Shown here piece after piece: positions 1 through 6,377 of a stretch of DNA of 9,374 bases. This stretch comes from a candidate division GN15 bacterium (lineage in GTDB: Bacteria; Zixibacteria; MSB-5A5; GN15; FEB-12). The notes below the pieces were generated by a model. That model was not told the origin of the DNA. It was given only the letters and a program-made list of their open reading frames with translations, and did not search any database. The position numbers were made by a program, and so were the translations under genes. Location: assembly GCA_014729205.1 (NCBI GenBank), contig WJKG01000026.1:1-9374 (forward strand), read 5' to 3'. Every line of letters starts with the position of its first letter. The first letter of the stretch is position 1.

Positions 1-594
1 CGGCTGGCGGGTGATATTGAGGCACTCGACAAGCGGATCGCGGAGGCTCGCAAGCAGGCCGAGGCGCTGGCGGAGCTTCGGACCGACCGGCATTACGGTG
101 AGAAGCTGGTGAATTTGCTGGGGGATTTCCGGCAATTTCTGGTGGGGCGGATTCGGCCGACCCTGGCGGAACTGGCCGGCGACCTGATGACGCAGATGAC
201 CGATGGGCGCTATAGCATGGTCGAGCTGGATGAGCAGTACGAACTGCGGGTCCTCGACGCGGGCGAATTCTACGGGGTGAGCCGGTTTTCGGGCGGCGAG
301 AAGGACCTGGCGAACTTGTGTCTTCGACTGGCGATCTCGCAAGCCCTGACCGATTCGGCCGGCTTGCCGGGGTCGTTCGTGATACTCGATGAGGTATTTG
401 GCAGTCAGGACGCCGAACGGAAGGATCTGATACTGCGGGCGCTGGCGAATCTGAAAGGGCGGTTTCCGCAGATTATTCTGGTGACACATATCGAGGATAT
501 CAAGGATCGGGTTGAGGAGTTGATTGAGATTGTCCCCACGGGTCGGGGATGGTCTGAGGTGAGGGTGAATGGTCAGACGATACCGACGGCCTGA
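1..594 (+). CDS. SbcC/Rad50-like SMC-family ATPase, C-terminal part (5' end outside window)
   Basis: The reading frame is open from the first base, so this is the last 197 codons of a longer gene. Visible residues 1-35 are charged and heptad-like, as at the end of a coiled-coil arm. They are followed by the C-terminal ABC half: the signature motif SGGEK at visible residues 97-101, a Walker B strand VILDE at 127-131 with its catalytic Glu, a D-loop GSQD at 134-137, and an H-loop His in VTHIED at 163. This arrangement is typical of SbcC/Rad50 ATPases, which work with the SbcD/Mre11 nuclease on DNA ends and hairpins in the cytoplasm. The N-terminal Walker A half, the zinc hook and any sbcD lie upstream, outside the window. 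A different SMC-like or RecN-like ATPase is possible, because only the C-terminal half is visible. The next gene starts inside its last codons in another frame. Confidence 0.85.
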   Translation, partial: RLAGDIEALDKRIAEARKQAEALAELRTDRHYGEKLVNLLGDFRQFLVGRIRPTLAELAGDLMTQMTDGRYSMVELDEQYELRVLDAGEFYGVSRFSGGEKDLANLCLRLAISQALTDSAGLPGSFVILDEVFGSQDAERKDLILRALANLKGRFPQIILVTHIEDIKDRVEELIEIVPTGRGWSEVRVNGQTIPTA

Positions 595-1246
595 GCGGGC
601 CGGAGCACGCCGGTTTAAGCTGAGCTGGCTGGCTGTGCCGGCGCTCGTGCTCCTGATTCTGGGGTTCCGGCTGGTCGAAGAGGTCGGGCAGGAAACGACT
701 GTTGCGCAGCGCTTTACAGTGCTCCGGGTGGTTGACGGGGATACTTTCGAACTGGTCGGTGGCGACCGGGTGCGAATGCTGACGATAGACACACCTGAGC
801 GAGGGCAGCCGTTGTATGACTCGGCCCGGACGGTCCTGGAGGGGCTGGTGATGGGGCGACCGGTCGACCTGCAGTTTGCCGGACCGAGACGGGACCGCTA
901 CGGGCGACTGCTGGCCTATGTATATGTGGACACGTTGCTGGTCAATGCCCTGCTGGTGAGGCAGGGGCTGGCGTACGTGTATCTGTTCGATGATACCGAT
1001 ATGTCCCGCCGGGAGGTCGAACTGCTTATGCAGGCCCAGAAGAGCGCTATAATGAACGATGCGGGTATGCACGGGCTGGCGCGGGCGCAGGAGAGTTACT
1101 ACGTGGCTCGGAAGGGCTCGCTGCGGTTTCACAGGCCGGATTGCCCGAGGATCGCCAATACGTCTCCGGATCACCTGGTGCGGTTTGGGACGCGGGAGGA
1201 GGCTTTGCTGCAGGGTTTGGCGCCGGCGCGGAATTGCCGGCCGTAG
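569..1246 (+). CDS. Membrane-anchored thermonuclease-fold (SNase-like) protein
   Basis: This 225-residue protein begins with an Arg-rich stretch (residues 3-17) and one hydrophobic segment (about 18-36), which predicts an N-in, C-out anchor or uncleaved signal. The staphylococcal-nuclease domain covers about 48-165. The key residues of Staphylococcus nuclease have counterparts: D58 (VVDGDTF), R69, D74, T75 and E77 (IDTPE), and R113 (DRYGR), so Ca-dependent phosphodiesterase activity is plausible. The tail (about 177-225) resembles the small His/Cys module often fused to such nucleases: FHRPDC gives H188 and C192, and a final ARNC gives C223, but the usual first Cys of the last pair is Ala220. 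The ATG at 569 lies 26 bases inside the preceding gene and follows a GAGG Shine-Dalgarno-like stretch at 561-564, so translation may be coupled. An extracytoplasmic nuclease would probably not act directly with cytoplasmic SbcC. Confidence 0.85.
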   Translation: MVRRYRRPERAGARRFKLSWLAVPALVLLILGFRLVEEVGQETTVAQRFTVLRVVDGDTFELVGGDRVRMLTIDTPERGQPLYDSARTVLEGLVMGRPVDLQFAGPRRDRYGRLLAYVYVDTLLVNALLVRQGLAYVYLFDDTDMSRREVELLMQAQKSAIMNDAGMHGLARAQESYYVARKGSLRFHRPDCPRIANTSPDHLVRFGTREEALLQGLAPARNCRP

Positions 1247-1286
1247 GTTGGGCGGGGTAGTTTGTTGTTTTCCGGGGGCTCCGGGG

Positions 1287-1305
1287 TATACATATTAGGT
1301 GATGA
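1287..1305 (+). promoter_or_regulatory. -10-like TATACA and ribosome-binding AGGTG that decide the start of the next gene
   Basis: A TATACA hexamer at 1287-1292 has only a poor -35 match (TTGTTT at 1265-1270, 16 bases upstream), so a promoter here is weak at best and would give a nearly leaderless transcript. AGGTG at 1297-1301 is the only Shine-Dalgarno-like sequence. It overlaps the first of three consecutive in-frame starts (GTG 1299, ATG 1302, ATG 1305), so initiation at 1305 or 1302 may be more realistic than at 1299. Confidence 0.25.
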
Positions 1306-1955
1306 TGAGTACGAATCGAGGTAACATAAAGCGCGTGGCTGCGGTCCTGGTGCTGATCCTGACGCTGGCCGTCTCGACGGCGCTGGCCGGTGGGCGTGAT
1401 TTGCAGACGCCGCCGGCTGACCCGGACGAAGCCGAACGGCTGCGGATCTGGATTCCAGCCACCAAGAATACGCGCTGCCGGATGACGATCGAGATCCGAG
1501 ACGGGCGCAATCAACCGGTGCGGGAGCTTGTCAATGAGCTGATCTCGCCCGGATACTATAACTACTACTGGGACAAAAAGGACGACTCCGGCCAGTGGGC
1601 CGACACCGGGCGATACCTGGCAGTGGCGGATATCTGCGGCGATAAGCGCTACAGTGATGTCTATGTGGAATATGTGCCGGGCGAGCGGGCAATCCAGACG
1701 GAGGCGGTCGGTGGCGAGAACAGGGATACGCTGGTGTACCGGGTGGCCACCGATTCGACCCCGGTGCGGATCGGCATATATGATCTGGGGGGAAAGGCGA
1801 TGGCCGAGGCGGTGGTCGATACGATGCTGCCTGCGGGGGAGTACCGATTGTCATTGCAGCCCGAGTGGGTGGTCCCAAAGGTAGAAACACGATATGAGAT
1901 ACGGCTGCTGGTACGGGAGTATGTTCACTACGACACGCTGTGGTACCGGCCATGA
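1299..1955 (+). CDS. Secreted protein with FlgD-type Ig-like modules
   Basis: The protein has 218 residues if started at GTG 1299; ATG codons at 1302 and 1305 are alternatives. Residues 1-30 form a Sec signal peptide: Lys/Arg near 11-12, a Leu/Val/Ala-rich core, and a likely cut after ALA at 30. Residues about 48-115 match the FlgD Ig-like pattern seen in many secreted proteins: an I-E-I-R-D-G strand, VRELVNE, then YYWDKKDDSGQWADTGRY, the characteristic W-D-x-K-D-D-S-G-x-x-x-x-T-G-x-Y signature. A second, weaker copy may occupy about 143-205 (IGIYDLGGKAMAE followed by LPAGEYRLSL). These modules are usually structural. No catalytic residues are evident and no flagellar genes are nearby, so this is not the hook-cap protein FlgD itself. 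Its stop codon overlaps the start of the lipoprotein gene, which suggests co-expression. The exact role is unknown. Confidence 0.7.
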   Translation: MMMSTNRGNIKRVAAVLVLILTLAVSTALAGGRDLQTPPADPDEAERLRIWIPATKNTRCRMTIEIRDGRNQPVRELVNELISPGYYNYYWDKKDDSGQWADTGRYLAVADICGDKRYSDVYVEYVPGERAIQTEAVGGENRDTLVYRVATDSTPVRIGIYDLGGKAMAEAVVDTMLPAGEYRLSLQPEWVVPKVETRYEIRLLVREYVHYDTLWYRP

Positions 1956-2431
1956 GTTTTAGAGCGCTATTCGGGTTGATTTCGGGGCTGGCGCTGCTGA
2001 TGGCGATATTTGCCGGGTGCGGGCGGGATAAGGTACAAGTGCTGCCGGAGGCGGAAGAGCCGCAGGTACGGTATGAACTGGCCTGGATCGATCCGCAGAT
2101 TGTTATGGGGGATACGTTGTTCACGTTGATTCGGGCGGCGCGCGTGGACTCATTTGTGGTGGAGGGCCCGGATACCGGTTCAGCGGGAGCGGCGCAGTTG
2201 GTCTTCCAGGTTGAACAGCCCAGTTGTTTTGTAGCGGTTAATCTGGTGGACGCCTCGGGGGATGTCTACCTGCCGGTTTTGGCGCGGAATCTGCCGTCTG
2301 GGTTTTACAAGCTGAGTTTGGACGGGACGATGTTGACGCCGGTTCCGGGAATCGGGGCGCCGGTGCTGATGCGGGCATTGGTGTGCGGACGGGAGGAGTC
2401 GGTACTGCTGAATCCGTTCGTGGGCAGGTAG
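1952..2431 (+). CDS. Putative lipoprotein with a FlgD/Ig-like strand motif
   Basis: I start this 159-residue protein at ATG 1952, which overlaps the preceding stop as ATGA. A GTG at 1940 is in frame but would add only four residues inside the upstream gene. Residues 1-22 form a short signal with a lipobox ending FAGC, and C23 is the likely lipidated Cys. The mature protein has no recognised enzymatic motif. Residues 92-124 (CFVAVNLVDASGD then LPSGFYKLSLDG) echo the second module of the upstream protein (IGIYDLGGK then LPAGEYRLSL), which points to a related beta-sandwich. No Shine-Dalgarno sequence is obvious, so translational coupling to the upstream gene is likely. Export to the outer or inner membrane leaflet is inferred. 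It could be a partner of the upstream secreted protein; function unknown. Confidence 0.7.
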   Translation: MSFRALFGLISGLALLMAIFAGCGRDKVQVLPEAEEPQVRYELAWIDPQIVMGDTLFTLIRAARVDSFVVEGPDTGSAGAAQLVFQVEQPSCFVAVNLVDASGDVYLPVLARNLPSGFYKLSLDGTMLTPVPGIGAPVLMRALVCGREESVLLNPFVGR

Positions 2432-2493
2432 GGGGACAGGGCGATGACTTGCTGAAAAGGTGGGCCACCCTATAGTTGGGACAGATCCCGCAG

Positions 2494-2557
2494 CAAGCTG
2501 TGGGTCAGCGGGCCCCCAGAGCAGTGGGCCACCTGCTTGGCTTCAGTACCCTGAAGC
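2494..2557 (+). other. Two adjacent hairpins, possible structured RNA
   Basis: The first hairpin pairs CAAGC (2494-2498) with GCTTG (2535-2539) and, across a small internal loop, GTGG (2500-2503) with CCAC (2529-2532). The second begins at the next base: GCTTCAG (2540-2546) pairs perfectly with CTGAAGC (2551-2557) around the loop TACC. The two helices abut without a spacer, so they could stack in an RNA. No T-run follows, so this is not an intrinsic terminator. It matches no riboswitch I can name. Confidence 0.4.
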
Positions 2558-2647
2558 AACCTGTTACCTATGTAGGCGGTTTAAACTGTACACTATCTAT
2601 CCGGCTGTTCACATGTGCGGCAGGTCCGGGGATGGGTCACCCTCAAG

Positions 2648-2675
2648 AACGCAGGGCTCTGGCGGATCCTGCGTT
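2648..2675 (+). repeat. Perfect 8-bp inverted repeat AACGCAGG / CCTGCGTT
   Basis: AACGCAGG at 2648-2655 is the exact reverse complement of CCTGCGTT at 2668-2675, with 12 bases between. It could be a protein-binding dyad or an RNA hairpin in the leader of the regulator gene 295 bases downstream. No T-run follows it. Confidence 0.45.
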
Positions 2676-2893
2676 ACAATGCCGGAGACGAGAAACAGGG
2701 TCTGGGGCTGGGCAATGTTTGCACATTCGGGGGGCTGGACTCTTATGGGATTACGCCGATACTGAATGTAGGAGTTTCGCTTTCTCGCAGCTCGGAAAGG
2801 CGGGGGCGCCGCGCTGCAAACACGCAAGCTGCCGCGCTCTGAACCTCCATAAATGGTGGGGGCACTTCGAGGATTGCAGGCAAGCGAACGCGG

Positions 2894-2921
2894 GCCGGCT
2901 GATACGTGGAGCGCCGGCTGA
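2894..2921 (+). repeat. Direct repeat GCCGGCTGA, two copies 19 bases apart
   Basis: GCCGGCTGA occurs at 2894-2902 and exactly again at 2913-2921. The 19-base period is close to two helical turns, which would put both copies on the same face of the DNA. The pair ends 49 bases before the response-regulator start codon, so an operator for autoregulation is conceivable. This is inference; short G+C-rich repeats also arise by chance. Confidence 0.35.
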
Positions 2922-2970
2922 CTGGTTGGATGGATTAGGTAAGAAGCGACGCGACCCATAAGGAGAGCAC

Positions 2971-4344
2971 ATGCCCAACATACTGGTGGTGGACGACAAG
3001 GATTCGATGCGTGACATGCTCACCCAGACTCTTTCCGAGGAAGGGTATCGGGTGGATTCTGCTGCCAATGGAAAGACGGCGCTCGAACTGGTACACAACA
3101 AGTCGTACGACCTGGTGTTGACCGATATGAAGATGCCGGATGTCGACGGACTTGAAGTGCTGACCGGCGTCAAAGAGAACGACGAGGATACCTCGGTGAT
3201 CGTCATGACCGCCTACGGGACGGTGGAGACGGCGGTGTCGGCGATGAAGAAGGGGGCATTCGACTTCATCACCAAGCCGTTCGATACCGAGCACCTGTGT
3301 GTCCTGGTCAACCGCGCCCTGGAGAACCGCCGGATGCAGGCCGAGAACGTGCTGCTTCGCCAGGAGCTGATGCAAGTTTCCGGTTTCACGGAGATTATCG
3401 GCAAGAGCGAGAAGATGCAGGAAATCTGCGAACTCGTGAAGAAGGTCTCCGGTTCGGACGCCTCGGTGTTACTGCAGGGTGAGTCGGGGACAGGCAAAGA
3501 GTTGTTTGCGCGGGCGATTCACTCGTTGTCGCTTCGCAAGGACAAGCCGTTTATCGCGATCAACTGCGCGGCCATTCCACACGAACTGCTTGAAAACGAG
3601 CTGTTCGGTTCGGAAAAGGGTGCGTTTACGGGAGCGCATGCGCGGAAGATGGGTAAGTTTGAGATCGCCCACACCGGGACGATCTTCCTTGATGAGATAG
3701 GCGATATGGATATTCAACTGCAGGCGAAGTTGCTTCGCGTGCTGCAGCAGAAGAATTTCGAGCGTCTGGGCGGGACGCGGACGGTTGACGTTGATGTGCG
3801 CGTGATTGCCGCGACGAACATGGATTTGAGCCAGCAGATTGCGGCCAAACACTTCCGCGAGGATTTGTATTACCGCCTGTCGGTATTCCCGATCACCATT
3901 CCACCGCTTCGTGAGCGCTTCCAGGATGTGCCCGAGCTGGCGGATTATTTTATTGAGAAATACTGCCGTGACATACGGAAACCGCGCAAGTCGCTCTCGC
4001 GCGATGCGGTCAAGTTGCTCGAGAAGTATCATTGGCCGGGCAATGTGCGCGAGCTGGAGAATACTATTGAGCGGGCGGTGATCCTGGCCGAGGGTAAGAA
4101 GATTACGCCGGAACACCTGGCGATCAGGATTCGTCGCACCGACGAGATCCGGCTCCGCGACGGGTCGGGCCTGAAGGAGATCGGGGCTCATGCGCAGATG
4201 CAGGCCGAGCGCGGGACAATTATCCGGGTACTCAAGGAGACCCGCGGTAACAAGCGCAAGACGGCGAAGATCCTAAAGATTGACTACACGACCCTGTTTG
4301 ACAAGATCAAGAAATACAAGATCGACAAAGACCTGCAGTCCTGA
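2971..4344 (+). CDS. Sigma54-dependent response regulator, NtrC family
   Basis: This 457-residue protein has the three standard NtrC-family domains. The receiver domain (about 3-118) has the acidic pair D8/D9, phospho-acceptor D52 ([10 protein letters not shown]), switch T80 and invariant K102 (TKPF). The AAA+ domain (about 140-370) has Walker A GESGTGKE at 170-177, an intact GAFTGA loop at 217-222 for contacting sigma54, Walker B IFLDE at 238-242, and FREDLYYRL (295-303) with the arginine-finger region. The C-terminus (about 413-450) is a Fis-type helix-turn-helix ending in [12 protein letters not shown]. On phosphorylation it should hydrolyse ATP and open sigma54 promoter complexes. The start ATG follows AAGGAG at 2960-2965 with 5 bases of spacing. 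No sensor kinase is adjacent in view, so the signal and targets are unknown. A strong terminator follows. Length and motifs are full; nothing looks damaged. Confidence 0.95.
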   Translation: MPNILVVDDKDSMRDMLTQTLSEEGYRVDSAANGKTALELVHNKSYDLVLTDMKMPDVDGLEVLTGVKENDEDTSVIVMTAYGTVETAVSAMKKGAFDFITKPFDTEHLCVLVNRALENRRMQAENVLLRQELMQVSGFTEIIGKSEKMQEICELVKKVSGSDASVLLQGESGTGKELFARAIHSLSLRKDKPFIAINCAAIPHELLENELFGSEKGAFTGAHARKMGKFEIAHTGTIFLDEIGDMDIQLQAKLLRVLQQKNFERLGGTRTVDVDVRVIAATNMDLSQQIAAKHFREDLYYRLSVFPITIPPLRERFQDVPELADYFIEKYCRDIRKPRKSLSRDAVKLLEKYHWPGNVRELENTIERAVILAEGKKITPEHLAIRIRRTDEIRLRDGSGLKEIGAHAQMQAERGTIIRVLKETRGNKRKTAKILKIDYTTLFDKIKKYKIDKDLQS

Positions 4345-4382
4345 CAACGCTCGCGACGGGTGTAGTGCTGTTAGGGAGAGGG

Positions 4383-4415
4383 AGGCCGCTTGGGACAAGC
4401 GGCCTTGTTTCTTTT
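4383..4415 (+). terminator. Intrinsic terminator after the response-regulator gene
   Basis: AGGCCGCTTG (4383-4392) pairs perfectly over 10 bp with CAAGCGGCCT (4396-4405) around a GGA loop, followed by the T-rich tract TTGTTTCTTTT. It lies 39 bases after the stop codon and separates the regulator from the HNH gene. Confidence 0.9.
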
Positions 4416-4452
4416 GTGCGGGGGCCGGATCAGGCATTTACCCAGATTTCAT

Positions 4453-4482
4453 TTGACTAAAGCGCGAGGCGATTCGTACTTT
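4453..4482 (+). promoter_or_regulatory. Candidate sigma70-type promoter for the HNH gene
   Basis: TTGACT at 4453-4458 (5 of 6 to TTGACA) is followed after 18 bases by TACTTT at 4477-4482, a poor -10 match. It sits between the terminator at 4415 and the HNH start at 4584, where a promoter is needed. A palindrome follows at 4500-4513. Confidence 0.4.
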
Positions 4483-4499
4483 CTGAGAACTTACTTAGC

Positions 4500-4513
4500 G
4501 GGCGCGTGCGCCC
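4500..4513 (+). repeat. G+C-rich palindrome GGGCGC-GT-GCGCCC upstream of the HNH gene
   Basis: GGGCGC (4500-4505) is the exact reverse complement of GCGCCC (4508-4513), separated by GT. If the promoter at 4453-4482 is real, it would lie roughly 10-25 bases into the transcript. It could be an operator or a 5' leader hairpin. No regulator is assigned. Confidence 0.35.
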
Positions 4514-4583
4514 CGAATACCTGCCATATTCAGGGGTGTATGACTGCATCCCGGCGCTGTGCCCGGAAGTTTAAGAGGTTAGC

Positions 4584-5105
4584 ATGGCGTCATCGTTGAT
4601 CAATCGCAACGTTCTGATGCTCAATCAGAACTATGAACCGCTGACGATCTGTTCGGCCCGTCGGGCGATCGTGCTGTTGTTCTCCGGTAAGGCTGAGATG
4701 ATAGAGACGGCCGATGGGTTGAAGCTTCGGACGGTGGATAACGCCTTCGCGCTGCCTTCGGTAGTGCGCTTGTGGCAGTACAAGAAGGTACCATTCAAGC
4801 GGATAATGCTCTCTCGCAAGAACATATTGCTTCGCGACGGTCACGCCTGTCAGTATTGCGGTACCAGCAAGGGGCCTATGACGGTTGACCATGTGATTCC
4901 CAAGCACTTAGGCGGTAAGGACACCTGGACGAACCTGGTATGCGCCTGTGCCAAGTGCAACAACCGCAAGGGGGATCTGACTCCTGAGCAGGCCGGGATG
5001 AAGCTTCGCAAGAGGCCGGTGCGGCCGAGCTATATCACGTTCATCCAGCGCCATGTGAAGATATCGGATCGATGGCGGCCGTACTTGTTCATGGATCCGG
5101 TGTAG
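4584..5105 (+). CDS. HNH endonuclease family protein
   Basis: This 173-residue protein belongs to a widespread family of small stand-alone HNH proteins. The N-terminal third (7-60) carries the family's conserved start VLMLNQNYEPLTICSARRAI and a following AIVLLFSGKAE. The HNH domain spans about 80-135: a zinc pair C89/C92 (CQYC), the catalytic strand VDHVIP with H103, N117 (WTNLV), a second zinc pair C122/C125 (CAKC), and N126 with K129 (CNNRKGD). All residues expected for metal-dependent DNA cutting are present. The start ATG follows AGAGG at 4574-4578 with 5 bases of spacing. The gene is monocistronic by layout, with a terminator upstream and a new promoter candidate after it. Family members are usually annotated only as HNH endonuclease. 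No methyltransferase or restriction partner is adjacent, so a restriction-modification role is not supported. Confidence 0.9.
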   Translation: MASSLINRNVLMLNQNYEPLTICSARRAIVLLFSGKAEMIETADGLKLRTVDNAFALPSVVRLWQYKKVPFKRIMLSRKNILLRDGHACQYCGTSKGPMTVDHVIPKHLGGKDTWTNLVCACAKCNNRKGDLTPEQAGMKLRKRPVRPSYITFIQRHVKISDRWRPYLFMDPV

Positions 5106-5176
5106 GGGGGTGTCGGTCGGGGCACGTGTTCCAATCTGAATTGTTGAATCCATTGGCAGCCAGAGACACTGTGGTG

Positions 5177-5198
5177 CGCCTGAAGGTGGGGCGTTTTT
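5177..5198 (+). terminator. Weak terminator-like hairpin after the HNH gene
   Basis: CGCC at 5177-5180, loop TGAA, then GGTG gives a short stem with one G-U pair, followed a few bases later by TTTTT, with a second T-run at 5206-5210. The stem is too short to be confident. It looks like a degraded version of the strong CGCC-TGAA-GGCG hairpin at 9314-9336. Confidence 0.3.
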
Positions 5199-5212
5199 CC
5201 TGCTGTTTTTAA

Positions 5213-5241
5213 TTGATTTGAACCGCCCGCAAAGGTACACT
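5213..5241 (+). promoter_or_regulatory. Candidate sigma70-type promoter for the trpS-scpA-scpB-rluB cluster
   Basis: TTGATT (5213-5218) and TACACT (5236-5241) are separated by exactly 17 bases; each matches its consensus at 4 of 6 positions. A transcript would start near 5248, about 26 bases before the trpS start codon, leaving too little leader for a T-box or attenuator. It supports the ATG at 5274 as the true start. Confidence 0.5.
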
Positions 5242-5273
5242 GCCACAACGAAAAACGGGAATAGTCGGCATAG

Positions 5274-6377
5274 ATGAGCGATAACAAGAAAACCGCCGGG
5301 GTTGATGTCCCCGGCGGCGACAAACAAGAGATCCAGCAGAAAGCCGAAGAGGCTGCGGTGTGCGATACCGAAAAGCCCGCCCGCAAGCCGGTTATCCTGT
5401 CCGGCATGCAGCCGACCGGAGCGCTGCATATTGGCAATCTGGAGGGGGCGCTCAAGAACTGGGTGCGGCTGCAGGAGGAGTACGAGTTTTATGCTTGTAT
5501 TGTCGACCTGCATTCGCTGACGGCGATCTATGAGGACACCAAGCCGCTGAAGAGCCTGATCTTCCAGATGGCCACGGACTTCCTGGCGGCCGGTATGGAC
5601 CCCGAGAGAAGCGCCATGTTCGTACAGTCGGAAGTGAAGGAGCACGCGGAGCTGCATCTGCTGTTTTCGATGTTGATTACGGTGCCGACGCTGATGCGGT
5701 TGCCGACGTACCAGGAGAAGAAGGACAAGCTGGACTCGTACGGTTTTCTGGGCTATCCGGTGCTGCAGGCGGCGGACATCTGTTTGTATAACGCCGACCG
5801 GGTGCCGGTGGGCAAGGACCAGGAGAAGCATATCTGGCTGGCCAAGGATATGGCGCAGCGGTTCAACGCGCTGTACGGGAAGACGTTCAAGGAGCCGGAG
5901 GCGTTGTTTACCGAGATACCGTTGATCAAGGGCTCGGACAACCGGAAGATGTCGAAGTCGTACGACAATCATATTCCGCTGGAGTTCACGGAGAAGCAGA
6001 CCGAGAAGCGTCTCAAGCAGTTTTATACCGATCCCAAGAAAGTCCGCAAGGGTGATCCGGGACGGCCGGAGCAATGCCCGATATTTTTGCTGCACCGGAT
6101 TTACACGGCGAATGCCGAAGAGGAGATAGCGCCACCGTGCAAGACGGGGGAGCTGGGGTGCGTGGACTGCAAGATGCGTTTGTCGAAGAACCTGAATGTG
6201 GCGCTGGCGCCGGTGCGCGAGAAGCGCGAGGAGCTCTTGGCCAAGCCGGATTATGTCTGGGATGTGCTGGCTGAAGGACGTGACCGAGCTCGCGCTCGGG
6301 CCGGACGGACCATGGAGAAGGTCCGCCGGAAGATGAAGATCGATTACCGGGCCACCAAGAAGAAAAAGAAGAAATGA
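5274..6377 (+). CDS. trpS: Tryptophanyl-tRNA synthetase with a probable Fe-S cysteine motif
   Basis: This class I synthetase charges tRNA-Trp with tryptophan using ATP. The catalytic core begins near residue 39: GMQPTGALHIGN contains the HIGH-type motif (HIGN, 52-55), and KMSKS is intact at 225-229. Cysteines C268, C289, C296 and C299 form C-x20-C-x6-C-x2-C in the anticodon-binding region. The Thermotoga maritima enzyme, as I recall, binds a 4Fe-4S cluster through C-x22-C-x6-C-x2-C, so the same cluster is likely here. At 367 residues it is longer than the usual 320-340, because of a polar extension of about 38 residues at the N-terminus and six lysines at the C-terminus (362-367). The upstream Shine-Dalgarno is weak (GGGAATAG region). 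GTG 5358 (V29) is an alternative start, but the promoter at 5213-5241 favours 5274. The stop overlaps scpA as ATGA, so the two are likely co-translated. Confidence 0.95.
   Translation: MSDNKKTAGVDVPGGDKQEIQQKAEEAAVCDTEKPARKPVILSGMQPTGALHIGNLEGALKNWVRLQEEYEFYACIVDLHSLTAIYEDTKPLKSLIFQMATDFLAAGMDPERSAMFVQSEVKEHAELHLLFSMLITVPTLMRLPTYQEKKDKLDSYGFLGYPVLQAADICLYNADRVPVGKDQEKHIWLAKDMAQRFNALYGKTFKEPEALFTEIPLIKGSDNRKMSKSYDNHIPLEFTEKQTEKRLKQFYTDPKKVRKGDPGRPEQCPIFLLHRIYTANAEEEIAPPCKTGELGCVDCKMRLSKNLNVALAPVREKREELLAKPDYVWDVLAEGRDRARARAGRTMEKVRRKMKIDYRATKKKKKK

Larger units (their letters stand above)
2432..2970 (+). other. 539-base gene-poor region before the response regulator
   Basis: No credible gene is seen here. 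Three open frames overlap one another, but none resembles a known protein or has a convincing ribosome-binding site. The region holds two abutting hairpins (2494-2557), a GTTTAAAC palindrome (2579-2586), an inverted repeat (2648-2675), a hairpin CCTCCAT/ATGGTGG (2844-2859, one mismatch) and two direct repeats (2894-2921). GTGGGCCAC cores occur at 2460-2468 and 2524-2532. It may be a long structured leader of the regulator gene, a small RNA locus, or decayed repeat material. No good sigma70 promoter was found; TACACT at 2589-2594 and TACAAT at 2675-2680 are isolated -10-like hexamers. Confidence 0.6.

Noticed and set aside
2709..2723. Sigma54-like site TGGGCAATGTTTGCA
   Set aside because: The GG and GC elements are 11 bases apart, one short of the required spacing, and the -24 element is a poor match. 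Sigma54 promoters tolerate little change in spacing.
2476..2961. Open frame of 161 codons in the gap before the response regulator
   Set aside because: It has no recognisable motif, no convincing ribosome-binding site and unusual composition. It runs through hairpins and repeats, and overlaps other equally open frames.
569..5105. A possible nuclease defence island (SbcC-like ATPase, SNase, HNH)
   Set aside because: The genes belong to separate transcription units, the SNase is predicted to be extracytoplasmic, and ordinary genes lie between. No defence hallmark such as a methyltransferase, toxin, reverse transcriptase or CRISPR array is present.
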